From: DATGLW01 sp035293965
GTDB lineage: Bacteria > Actinomycetota > Acidimicrobiia > Acidimicrobiales > RAAP-2
Direction of reading: 5' to 3'
Length of the DNA stretch: 20,132 nucleotides
Assembly (NCBI GenBank): GCA_035293965.1
Contig: DATGLW010000112.1
Span: 1-20,132, forward strand
Shown here: piece after piece, positions 1 to 6,795 of the stretch
Numbering within the stretch: the first letter of the stretch is position 1
Layout of the letters: the number at the start of each line of letters is the position of its first letter
Notes under the pieces: generated by a model
Told to the model about the DNA's origin: nothing
Seen by the model: only the letters and a program-made list of their open reading frames with translations
Database searches by the model: none
Translations under genes and position numbers: made by a program

Positions 1-43
1 CCGCCGGCCCCGCGGCGCCACGAGGCACGGCCGCTGGGCCACG

Positions 44-124
44 GCTCGCCTCAGGCACGGACTCTCCTTCCGGCCGCACCCGCCCGCCGTGCCGTCTCAC
101 CCACCGCTCGCCTCAGGCACGGAC
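44..124. repeat. Exact 19-bp direct repeat at the mftBC 3' end
   Basis: The 19-mer GCTCGCCTCAGGCACGGAC occurs at 44-62 and again at 106-124, a period of 62. The right copy lies inside the last codons of mftBC (encoding its ...SVPEAS tail), while the left copy is downstream of the stop. A related gaggcacgg string occurs at 22-30. Bases 1-96 otherwise show no gene. This looks like a local duplication that may have remodelled the C-terminal tail of the enzyme. The exact match is seen directly; its role is unknown. Confidence 0.75.
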
Positions 125-1680
125 GCCCCCTCAGCGACCGGGAGCCGAGCGAAGTGGACAGGCACCGGGCGAACGCCGGGGCCTCGCCGGGCTGCCTTCG
201 AGTGCCCGGGGCCGGGATGGGGGCGCTGCCGCTCCGGGACCGCCGCCAGCGCAGGGGCGCCGTGCCCCAGCACGCACTCCGGATCGGGACCGTCGAGAGG
301 GATGCCGGTGTAGAACTTCGCCGCCATGCATCCGCCACCGCAGGCGTCGTAGGCGCCGCACGACGAGCACGCGCCCGCGCTCGCCGGCTCTCGCAGGGCC
401 CCGAAGCGCGCGGAGTTCCGCCAGAGGGCAGCGAAGCCCCCGGCGTCGCGGACGTTGCCGGCCCGGAACTCGTCGTGGATCACGAAGGGGCACGCGTAGA
501 CGTCCCCCACCGGGTCGATGAGGCACACCACCCGGCCGGCGCCGCACATGTTGAGCCCCGGCAGCGCCTCGCCGAAGGCCGACAGGTGGAAGAAGGAGTC
601 GCCGGTCAGGACCTCGGGGCGCTCACGCAGCCACCGGTAGAGGTCCCGCTGCTGCTCCGCGGTTGGGCGCAGCCGGTGCCAGCTGTCGGCACCCCGCCCC
701 GAGGGGCGCAGCCGGGTCAGGCGCAGCTGGGCGCCGTACACGCGTGCCAAGGCCTCGAGCTCGTCGAGCTGGCCCACGTTGTGGCGCGTGACCACCACGC
801 TGATCTTGAACGGGCCGAAGCCGGCCGACGCCAGGTTGTCCATGGCACGCCGCGCGGCCCGGTAGGAGCCCACGCCGCGGACCCGGTCATTCACCTCGGC
901 GGTCGCGCCGTCGAGGCTCACCTGCACGTCGACGTAGTCCATCGCCGTCAGGCGGGCGGCCCGGGCCGCCGTCAGGCGCGAGCCGTTCGTCGAGAACTTC
1001 ACCCCTACCCCCCGCTCGACGGCGTAGCCGACCAGGTCGAAGAAGTCGGGGCGCAGGAGCGGCTCGCCGCCCCCGACGTTCACGTAGAAGACGCCCATGG
1101 CGGCGAGGTCGTCGACGACCGAACGCGCCTCGCCGGCGGTGAGCTCCCTCGGGTCACGGGTCCCCGAGGAGCTGAGGCAGTGGACGCAGGCGAGGTTGCA
1201 GGCGTAGGTGAGCTCCCAGGTGAGGCAGATCGGGGCGCCGAGCCCTCCAGCCAGGCGCGTGCGCAGGCGCGTCGGCCTCTCTTTGCTGCCTCGCCTGGGG
1301 GAACCGAGGCCGAGCCGGTCCCCGTTGCTGCCCGAGCCCGTGCCGCCGGGAGCGGGAGCAGGAGCGCCAGGGCTCGGGGCCGGCTCGGGACCTTCGGGCT
1401 CGACCGCGACGATCAGATCCATCTCGGCCAGGCGTGACAGCGCCCCGAGGAGCTGGGCCTCGTTCGCCGGCCCGACCGCGGCCACCGCGGCGGCGGCAGT
1501 CGGGTGCTCGCCCAGGCTCCGGACCACCTCCACGAGGACTGGCGACGTCAAGAAGGCCAGCCGCCGGTTGTCGTAGTGGTACGCGAGGGCCCCGAAGGGC
1601 TCGGGCCGCAGCGCGACCCTGGGGTGGCGGGCCCAGCGGCGGCCGGCGTCGAAGCGGGGCACCGCGCCGGGTTGCCTCAT
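97..1680 (-). CDS. mftBC: MftB-MftC fusion: mycofactocin RiPP recognition element joined to radical SAM/SPASM maturase
   Basis: Two mycofactocin proteins lie in one 527-aa frame. Residues 18-95 match MftB, the small RiPP recognition element that binds the MftA leader (HPRVALRPEPFGALAYHYDNR-type start). Residues 96-140 are a Pro/Ala/Gly/Ser-rich linker. Residues about 148-470 are MftC, the radical SAM enzyme that oxidatively decarboxylates the C-terminal Tyr of MftA and joins it to the preceding Val. The SAM cluster motif is C161-x3-C165-x2-C168, followed by GGGEP at 203-207. SPASM cysteines are at 379, 386, 397, 438, 441, 447, 451 and 469. No in-frame ATG, GTG or TTG lies between Met87 and the cluster motif, so MftC has no start of its own. 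I chose ATG 1680, 38 bases after mftA; an in-frame GTG at 1734 overlapping mftA is the alternative (545 aa). Family identity is very clear; separate mftB and mftC genes are the usual state. Confidence 0.93.
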   Translation of the reverse strand: MRQPGAVPRFDAGRRWARHPRVALRPEPFGALAYHYDNRRLAFLTSPVLVEVVRSLGEHPTAAAAVAAVGPANEAQLLGALSRLAEMDLIVAVEPEGPEPAPSPGAPAPAPGGTGSGSNGDRLGLGSPRRGSKERPTRLRTRLAGGLGAPICLTWELTYACNLACVHCLSSSGTRDPRELTAGEARSVVDDLAAMGVFYVNVGGGEPLLRPDFFDLVGYAVERGVGVKFSTNGSRLTAARAARLTAMDYVDVQVSLDGATAEVNDRVRGVGSYRAARRAMDNLASAGFGPFKISVVVTRHNVGQLDELEALARVYGAQLRLTRLRPSGRGADSWHRLRPTAEQQRDLYRWLRERPEVLTGDSFFHLSAFGEALPGLNMCGAGRVVCLIDPVGDVYACPFVIHDEFRAGNVRDAGGFAALWRNSARFGALREPASAGACSSCGAYDACGGGCMAAKFYTGIPLDGPDPECVLGHGAPALAAVPERQRPHPGPGHSKAARRGPGVRPVPVHFARLPVAEGASVPEASGG

Positions 1681-1718
1681 TGCAGTCGCGTCCCGGCTCG
1701 GCGCGCTGACCGGGCGGC

Positions 1719-1982
1719 TCAATACACCCCGCACATGCCGTCGATGGAGATCTCCTCCACGAGGAGGTCGTCGGGGAGGTCGTCCTCGTGGTCATCCCCG
1801 ATGTGGGCGAGGGCCTCCTGGCCGGGGGGAGCGAGGGCGCCGCCTCCGCGAGCGAGGCCAGCCGAGCCGCCACAGCCCCGGCTGTCGTGGCCACCGAGGG
1901 CTGCCCCGCCGGCCGGCGTCGCGCCGCGAAACGCTCGCTGCCTGCTTGCCTGCGCCGGTTCGGTCACCGCGGGTTCGGTCAT
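1719..1982 (-). CDS. mftA: Mycofactocin precursor peptide MftA
   Basis: An 87-aa ribosomal precursor whose last residues, EEISIDGMCGVY, are the hallmark of MftA. The terminal Val-Tyr is the part that becomes the redox-active cofactor after MftC, MftE and MftD act. The acidic stretch just upstream (GDDHEDDLPDDLL) fits the leader recognised by MftB. The protein is long for this family, whose members are often 30-50 aa: about 45 extra Ala/Gly-rich residues precede the recognisable leader. The start at ATG 1982 is supported by GAGG eight bases upstream. No in-frame ATG or TTG occurs later; a GTG at codon 6 is the only close alternative. It is immediately upstream of, and probably co-transcribed with, mftBC. 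Confidence 0.93.
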   Translation of the reverse strand: MTEPAVTEPAQASRQRAFRGATPAGGAALGGHDSRGCGGSAGLARGGGALAPPGQEALAHIGDDHEDDLPDDLLVEEISIDGMCGVY

Positions 1983-2032
1983 CGCGATCCTCGCTTCCTG
2001 GCGGCGGCCGGTCGCCCGGCCTCGTCAGCGGC

Positions 2033-2038
2033 ATTATC
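2033..2038 (-). promoter_or_regulatory. Candidate -10 element for mftA
   Basis: Read on the minus strand, GATAAT stands out in an otherwise GC-saturated gap. It would place a transcription start near 2026 and give mftA a leader of about 44 nt. I see no convincing -35 at the right spacing. Confidence 0.4.
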
Positions 2039-2055
2039 ACCCCTGGGCCCGCAAT

Positions 2056-2191
2056 GGCACCAGCCGAGACGGGACACCAGCCGGACCGCGGCACCAGCCG
2101 GGCAGCGGCACCCGCGGGGGGGACAGCCTCGGGCGGGACACCCGCGGGGCGGGACACCCGCGGGGCGGGACAGCCTCGGGCGGGACAGCCC
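2056..2191. repeat. GC-rich tandem repeat array, about nine units, in the mftA-mftF divergent gap
   Basis: About nine head-to-tail units of 14-17 bp share the form GGGACA(C/G)CC-N-CGGGGC. The two units at 2135-2150 and 2151-2166 are identical (GGGACACCCGCGGGGC). The units at 2121-2134 and 2167-2181 share GGACAGCCTCGGGC. The left units are more diverged (ggcaccagccg core). The array fills most of the 229-bp gap between the two divergent mycofactocin transcription units, reaching to within about 20 bases of the mftF start. It could be a slippage-prone spacer or a multi-site protein-binding array; there are no unique spacers, so it is not a CRISPR. Confidence 0.85.
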
Positions 2192-2211
2192 GATCGCTTG
2201 CCGCTGGCACA

Positions 2212-3723
2212 ATGGCCGTCGTGCGAGCCGGCATGGCACGGCCAACCCCCCCGCCGGCTCCCCTCCCGCGGGCGCCGGCGTCCGTCCCCCTCCCTGCCGG
2301 CTTCCGGCTCGTCCTCGATCGCTCGACCCGGGTGCTCGACGGTGGACGGGCGCTCGTGGGCGGGACCCCTCTTCGCCTCGTCCGCCTGGGGCCGGAGGCG
2401 GCCCGCCTGGCAGCCACCTGGCTCCACGGCGAGCCAGTCGAAGGGAGCGAGCGGGCCCGGCTCGTCGCCCGGCGCCTCGTCGCCACGGGGATCGTCCACC
2501 CGCGGCCGGGGGGCCTGGGCCCGGCTGAGGAGCAGGTGACGGTCGTCGTGCCCGTGCGGGACCGCCCGGCACAGCTCGAGCGCCTGCTCCGCGCGCTCGG
2601 CCGGCTGCAGGTGGTGGTCGTCGACGACGCATCCGCCGAGCCCGAGCTGGTCCGCCGAGTGGCGGCACGCGCCGGCGCCCGCTTCCTCGCGCTCGGGCAT
2701 CGGAGTGGGCCGGCTGGCGCTCGCAACGCCGGCCTCGCTGTGGCGCGAAGCGAGCTCGTGGCCTTCGTGGACTCGGACTGCACGCCCTGCCCCGGATGGC
2801 TCGGCCCGCTGCTGGCCCACTTCGACGACCCGCTCGTCGCCGCGGTCGCTCCCAGGGTGGTGGCAGGGCCGCCGACGGGACGGGAATGGCTCGACCGCTA
2901 CGAGCTCGCCCGCTCCCCGCTCGACCGCGGCCCGCACGAGGGGGTGGTCGCTCCCGGCTCCGCGGTCCACTTCGTGCCGGCGGCGGCCCTCGTCGTCCGG
3001 CGAGCCGCCGTCGGGCAGCGCTGCTTCGACGAGAGCCTGGCCAGGGGCGAGGACGTCGACTTCGTGTGGCGGCTGGCGAACGCCGGCTGGAGCGTCCGCT
3101 ACGTGCCCGCAAGCCGCGTCCTCCACGAGCCCCGGCCGACGCTCGGCGGCTGGCTGGCCCAACGGGCCGGCTACGGCGCCAGCACGGGCCCGCTGGCCCG
3201 CCGGTACGGGCGCTCCCTGGCGCCTGCGTCGGTGCCCGGCTGGACGGCGGGCGCCCTGGGCTTGGCAGCGTGGCGCAGGCCGGCGGGCGCCCTCGCGGTG
3301 ATCGGGGGGGCCACGGCGCTCCTCGCCCGACGCCTGGCGACGGTGACCGACCACCCCGTACGCGAAGCGGCACGCCTGACGGTGCCGGGGACCGTGCGGG
3401 CCGCGCTGCCGCTGTGGGGCGGCTCGATCCGCACCCTGGCACCGGCGGCACTCCTCGCTCTGGCCAGCCGCCGCCTGCGGCGGGCGGGAGCGGCGGCGCT
3501 GTTCGTGCCAGCCGTCGCCGACTGGGTCGTGGCGAGGCCCGCCCTCGACCCCGTCCGCTACGCGCTGTGCCACGTGGCCGACGACCTCGCCCACGCCTGC
3601 GGGATCTGGGCAGGATGCGTGGCGGCACGGACGCTGCGGCCCGCCCTCCCGTCGCTGTCGTTCACCACGGTGACCCGCCATGGCTCGCCGCGCCCAGCCG
3701 AAGCGCCTCCGGGGCGGCGCTAG
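2212..3723 (+). CDS. mftF: Mycofactocin glycosyltransferase MftF (GT2, membrane-associated C-terminus)
   Basis: MftF adds beta-1,4-glucose units to premycofactocin. In this 503-aa frame, residues 30-100 form a small domain (VLDRSTRVLDGG...ATGIVHPRP). Residues 108-310 are a GT-A domain of family 2: VTVVVPVRDR at 109-118, VDDAS at 137-141, the DSD metal motif at 187-189, and ARGEDVDFVWR at 277-287 with the ED acceptor-site signature. Beyond residue 340 are several Ala/Leu-rich hydrophobic stretches typical of the family's C-terminal membrane region. The length fits the family. The start is uncertain: ATG 2212, GTG 2221 and ATG 2233 are in frame, and none has a Shine-Dalgarno. CACAAT at 2208-2213 lies seven bases before GTG 2221 and could make that a leaderless start. 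The gene is divergent from mftA, and mftD follows after 127 bases. Confidence 0.88.
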   Translation: MAVVRAGMARPTPPPAPLPRAPASVPLPAGFRLVLDRSTRVLDGGRALVGGTPLRLVRLGPEAARLAATWLHGEPVEGSERARLVARRLVATGIVHPRPGGLGPAEEQVTVVVPVRDRPAQLERLLRALGRLQVVVVDDASAEPELVRRVAARAGARFLALGHRSGPAGARNAGLAVARSELVAFVDSDCTPCPGWLGPLLAHFDDPLVAAVAPRVVAGPPTGREWLDRYELARSPLDRGPHEGVVAPGSAVHFVPAAALVVRRAAVGQRCFDESLARGEDVDFVWRLANAGWSVRYVPASRVLHEPRPTLGGWLAQRAGYGASTGPLARRYGRSLAPASVPGWTAGALGLAAWRRPAGALAVIGGATALLARRLATVTDHPVREAARLTVPGTVRAALPLWGGSIRTLAPAALLALASRRLRRAGAAALFVPAVADWVVARPALDPVRYALCHVADDLAHACGIWAGCVAARTLRPALPSLSFTTVTRHGSPRPAEAPPGRR

Positions 3724-3789
3724 GCTCCATTCCCCACCGGCGGTGGCGGGTGCACACCGGCGAGCTCGCCACCGAGGCACGGACGGCGC

Positions 3790-3817
3790 CCTGGCGCGAT
3801 CGGCCTGGCGCGATCGG
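3790..3817. repeat. Perfect 14-bp tandem duplication upstream of mftD
   Basis: CCTGGCGCGATCGG is repeated exactly, at 3790-3803 and 3804-3817, in the 127-bp gap between mftF and mftD. Each copy contains the palindromic core CGATCG. It ends 20 bases before the mftD ribosome-binding site. It could be a duplicated operator or just slippage. Confidence 0.7.
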
Positions 3818-3837
3818 TCCGCCGGCGGCACCCGGCG

Positions 3838-3843
3838 AAGGAG
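3838..3843 (+). promoter_or_regulatory. Shine-Dalgarno of mftD
   Basis: AAGGAG seven bases before ATG 3851 fixes the mftD start and rules out the upstream in-frame extension that overlaps mftF. Confidence 0.75.
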
Positions 3844-3850
3844 CACGTGG

Positions 3851-5029
3851 ATGGCGAGTACGAAGGAATGGTTCGAGTCGGTCGCGGAGGCCCAGCGTCG
3901 CGCCAAGCGCCGGCTGCCCCGTTCCGTCTACGGCGCCCTGCTCGCCGGCTCCGAGCAGGGGGTGACCCTCGGCGACAACGTGGCGGCCTTCGCCGAGCTG
4001 GGCTTCCGGCCCCACGTGGCCGACCTCCCGCGTGAGCGGAGCCAGGCGGTGACGGTGCTGGGCCAGGACCTGTCGATGCCGGTGCTCATCTCGCCCACGG
4101 GGGTGCAGGCGATCACCCCGGAGGGGGAGGTGGCAGTGGCCCGGGCCGCCGCCGCCGCAGGCACCGTCATGGGGTTGAGCTCCTTTGCGAGCAAGCCGAT
4201 CGAAGAGGTGGTGGCCGCCAACGATCGGACGTTCTTCCAGCTCTACTGGGCCGGCACGCGCGACCGGATCGCCCAGCGGGTCGAGCGCGCGCGCAAGGCG
4301 GGAGCCAAGGCCCTCATCGTCACCTTGGATTGGACGTTCTCCACGAGGCGCGACTGGGGCAGCCCGCCCATCCCCGAACAGCTCGACCTGCGGACCATGC
4401 TCCGCTTCGCTCCCGAGGTGCTGGTCCGTCCCCGCTGGCTGCTCGAGTACCTTCGGGCCCGGACCCTGCCCGAGCTGACCGTGCCCAACATGGCGGTCGG
4501 CGACGAGCCCGCACCGACGTTCTTCGGCGCCTACGGCGAGTGGATGCAGACGCCTTTGCCCACCTGGGACGACGTGGCGTGGCTGCGCAAGGAGTGGGAC
4601 GGCCCCTTCGTCGTGAAGGGCATCGGCCGGCCCGACGACGCCCGGCGCGCCGTGGACCTCGGCGCCAGCGCCATATCGGTGTCCAACCACGGCGGCAACA
4701 ACCTCGACTCGACGCCCGGGTCCATCAGGCTGCTGCCCTCGATCGTCGAGGCGGTCGGCGACCAGGTGGAGGTCCTGCTCGACGGCGGTGTCCGGCGCGG
4801 CGCCGACGTGGTCAAGGCGCTCGCCCTCGGGGCGCGGGCGGTGATGGTGGGCCGCGCCTACCTGTGGGGGCTGGCCGCCAACGGCGAGGCCGGCGTGCGC
4901 AACGTCCTCGACATCCTCCGCAGTGGCATCGACGAGGCGCTCCTCGGCCTCGGACGCTCGTCGGTGGCCGAGCTCGTCCCCGACGACATCGTGGTGCCCC
5001 CCGGCTTCACCCGGGGCATCGGCCGCTGA
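3851..5029 (+). CDS. mftD: Pre-mycofactocin synthase MftD (FMN-dependent alpha-hydroxyacid-oxidase family)
   Basis: MftD oxidatively deaminates the Val-Tyr-derived intermediate AHDP to premycofactocin, the redox-active alpha-keto amide. The 392-aa product is a full-length TIM-barrel flavoprotein of the lactate dehydrogenase (LldD) family: SPTG at 81-84, QLYWAGTRD at 130-138, VTLDWTFSTRRDWG at 157-170, Lys256 in VVKG, SNHGGNNLD at 278-286 with catalytic His280, DGGVRRGADV at 311-320 and the FMN-phosphate site VGRAYLWG at 333-340. The canonical SNHGGRQLD of lactate oxidases reads GGNNLD here, which is the form I associate with MftD. The context beside mftA, mftBC and mftF makes the assignment firm. 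It is co-directional with mftF and likely shares its transcript. Confidence 0.92.
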   Translation: MASTKEWFESVAEAQRRAKRRLPRSVYGALLAGSEQGVTLGDNVAAFAELGFRPHVADLPRERSQAVTVLGQDLSMPVLISPTGVQAITPEGEVAVARAAAAAGTVMGLSSFASKPIEEVVAANDRTFFQLYWAGTRDRIAQRVERARKAGAKALIVTLDWTFSTRRDWGSPPIPEQLDLRTMLRFAPEVLVRPRWLLEYLRARTLPELTVPNMAVGDEPAPTFFGAYGEWMQTPLPTWDDVAWLRKEWDGPFVVKGIGRPDDARRAVDLGASAISVSNHGGNNLDSTPGSIRLLPSIVEAVGDQVEVLLDGGVRRGADVVKALALGARAVMVGRAYLWGLAANGEAGVRNVLDILRSGIDEALLGLGRSSVAELVPDDIVVPPGFTRGIGR

Positions 5030-5033
5030 CGGC

Positions 5034-5105
5034 GGGGCTCCCGGTCCGCAAGGGGCTCCCGGTCGGCATGGGGCTCCCGGTCGGCAGACGGCTCCCGGTC
5101 AGCGG
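5034..5105. repeat. Four 18-bp tandem repeats at the mftD / acyl-CoA synthetase junction
   Basis: The units at 5034-5051, 5052-5069, 5070-5087 and 5088-5105 follow the pattern GGGGCTCCCGGTCSGCAN. The second and third differ only in the last base. The array fills the whole 69-bp gap between two converging genes, and its last unit enters the 3' end of the acyl-CoA synthetase gene. Confidence 0.9.
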
Positions 5106-5110
5106 GAGCC
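5090..5110. terminator. Bidirectional hairpin, candidate terminator between converging genes
   Basis: Arms GGCTCCCG (5090-5097) and CGGGAGCC (5103-5110) are perfectly complementary around a five-base loop. The hairpin straddles the stop codon of the minus-strand acyl-CoA synthetase gene and lies 60 bases past mftD. There is no T-tract, as is usual for high-GC organisms, so intrinsic termination is only inferred. Confidence 0.5.
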
Positions 5111-6610
5111 GCCGGCGGCCAGGGCGCTCAGCTCCTCTTTGATGACGCGGCGCAAGAGCTTGCCGGTCTCGTTGTAGGGCAGCTCCTCGCGGAACTCGAT
5201 CTCCTGGGGGGTGCGCGACGACCGCAGGCGTGCCCGCACCCACTGACGGAGCTCCTCGTCGGTGGCCGACGCACCCTCGTGGAGGACGACGACTGCGCCC
5301 ACGTGCTCGCCCCACTCGTCGTCGGGCACCCCCACCACGGCAGCCTCCTTCACCGCCGGGTGCTCGAGCAGGACCTCTTCGATCTCACCGGGAGACATGT
5401 TCTCGGCGCCGCGGACGATCACGTCGTCGAGGCGTCCCTCCACGTAGAGGTAGCCGTCCTCGTCGAGCCAGCCGGCGTCGCGGGTGCGGAACCAGCCGTC
5501 GGCGTCCTTGTCGTCGCGTCCGATGTACTCGCCGGACACCTGGTCGCCCCGCACGCAGATCTCGCCCACCTCCCCCGGGGGCATCTCCGCGCCGGTGGCC
5601 GGGTCGCGGACCACGAGCTCGAGGGTGGGGATCGGCCGGCCGACCGACCCGAGCCGCCTGTGGACGGCCGGGTCCGGCGAAGCCGCCGCCACCCTGTGGT
5701 CCTCGGGCGTGAGGACCGCCACGGTGGAGCTCGTCTCGGTGAGGCCGTAGGCGTTCGTGAAGTTGACCTCGGGCAGGTCGCGCAGGGCCCGCTCGATCAC
5801 CGACACGGGCATCCGACCCCCGCCGTAGGAGAGGGAGCGCAGGGCGGGGAGCTTCTCGCCCCGCTTCTCGAGCACGTCGAGGATCCGCCCGAGCATGGTC
5901 GGGACCACCATGGCCTGGGTGATGGCCTCGTCGCGGGCGAGGTCCACCCACTGCTCGGGGTCGAAGACCGGCAGGTACACGAGCCGGCGTCCGGCATAGA
6001 GGGAGGTGAGGATCGACATGAGCCCGGCGATGTGGTAGGGCGGCACGCTCACCAGGGCCGCCTCCTCCTCGCCGGCGCCCAGGAACTCGACCGTGCCCAC
6101 CACGTAGGAGGTGAGGTTCAGGTGCCGCAGGATGGCGCCCTTGGGCTCGCCGGTCGTGCCGCTCGTGAAGAGGAGGACGGCGATCTCCTCGCTCGGCTCC
6201 TCCTCGGGCAGGTCCGCCGGGTGCTCGCGGCACACCTCGAGGAAGGCGTCGCGCTCGATCACCTCGAGCCCCTCGACGGGGCCGATCCGATCCGCCACAC
6301 CTTCGTCCACCACCGCCACGGCTGGCGCCACCCGCACGGCGATGTCACGCAAGCGATCGTCGGCCAACCGGAAGTTGAGCGGCACGAACGGGCGCCCGCA
6401 CAACGAGCTGGCCAAAAGCGCCACCGGCACCGCCTCCGAGTTGACGCCCACGTAGCAGAATCGTTCGCCGTGGCGTTCGTGTGCCCACGCCGCCGCGCGC
6501 CGTGCCCTGTCGAGGAGCTCGCCTGCCGTCATGCCCCCCGTCCGCGGGCCGAGGATGACGCGGTCGCCCAGGGCGTCGCTCACCATCTCCACCAGCAGGG
6601 AAATCCTCAC
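5099..6610 (-). CDS. AMP-forming acyl-CoA synthetase / acyl-CoA ligase
   Basis: A class I adenylate-forming enzyme that activates a carboxylic acid to acyl-AMP and then acyl-CoA; the substrate cannot be read from sequence. With the GTG start the product is 503 aa: phosphate-binding loop LLFTSGTTGEPKG at 146-158, SVPPYHIAG at 188-196, YGLTET at 288-293, RTRDAGWLDEDGYLYVEGR-type hinge region from 375 with GRLDDVIVRGAENMSP at 392-407, and the thioesterification/adenylation Lys484 in NETGKLLRR. All core motifs are intact. I chose GTG 6610 because GAGG lies about ten bases upstream; the frame extends to a TTG at 6700 with atypical Arg/Ala-rich sequence, which I reject. It faces mftD and diverges from the crotonase gene. 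Confidence 0.87.
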   Translation of the reverse strand: MRISLLVEMVSDALGDRVILGPRTGGMTAGELLDRARRAAAWAHERHGERFCYVGVNSEAVPVALLASSLCGRPFVPLNFRLADDRLRDIAVRVAPAVAVVDEGVADRIGPVEGLEVIERDAFLEVCREHPADLPEEEPSEEIAVLLFTSGTTGEPKGAILRHLNLTSYVVGTVEFLGAGEEEAALVSVPPYHIAGLMSILTSLYAGRRLVYLPVFDPEQWVDLARDEAITQAMVVPTMLGRILDVLEKRGEKLPALRSLSYGGGRMPVSVIERALRDLPEVNFTNAYGLTETSSTVAVLTPEDHRVAAASPDPAVHRRLGSVGRPIPTLELVVRDPATGAEMPPGEVGEICVRGDQVSGEYIGRDDKDADGWFRTRDAGWLDEDGYLYVEGRLDDVIVRGAENMSPGEIEEVLLEHPAVKEAAVVGVPDDEWGEHVGAVVVLHEGASATDEELRQWVRARLRSSRTPQEIEFREELPYNETGKLLRRVIKEELSALAAGGSR

Positions 6611-6696
6611 CCTGGCCTCACCCCTCGTCTCCGTCCACCCCGGACGCGCTCGGCACCCCCGGCTCGCCGCCCGGAGCGGCCGGACGGCGACCGCCA

Positions 6697-6702
6697 ACAA
6701 TA
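6697..6702 (-). promoter_or_regulatory. Candidate -10 element for the acyl-CoA synthetase gene
   Basis: TATTGT on the minus strand, within the only AT-containing patch of the 185-bp divergent gap, about 87 bases before the GTG start. No clear -35 partner was seen. Confidence 0.3.
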
Positions 6703-6782
6703 ACGAGCAGGCACCGACTGCAGGTAACCCGCCGGGCGGGTGCCGCAGGGACGCGGCAGGGCAGGGCGCCGGGGGCCACGCC

Positions 6783-6788
6783 TACGAT
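6783..6788 (+). promoter_or_regulatory. Leaderless -10 box before the N-extended crotonase gene
   Basis: TACGAT ends seven bases before ATG 6796, the spacing expected if transcription starts at the A of the start codon. There is no Shine-Dalgarno, which favours 6796 over the ATG at 6787 that overlaps the box. Confidence 0.55.
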
Positions 6789-6795
6789 GCGGCCC

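Noticed and set aside
154..1437. Long plus-strand open frame (about 427 codons) opposite mftBC
   Set aside because: It is antisense to clearly conserved radical SAM sequence; its product is Arg/Ala/Gly/Pro-rich with no motifs, as expected of shadow frames in very GC-rich DNA.
1681..1734. GTG 1734 as the start of mftBC
   Set aside because: It overlaps mftA by 16 bases, its ribosome-binding-like GGAGGAG is about 17 bases away, and the added 18 residues do not resemble MftB; ATG 1680 fits the family better. Kept as an alternative.
2056..2191. CRISPR-like array
   Set aside because: Units are contiguous without unique spacers and the unit length (14-17 bp) is too short. The same holds for the arrays at 5034, 7841 and 18336.
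1792..3906. Minus-strand open frame of about 704 codons opposite mftF
   Set aside because: Antisense shadow of a recognised glycosyltransferase; low-complexity composition, no domain signals.
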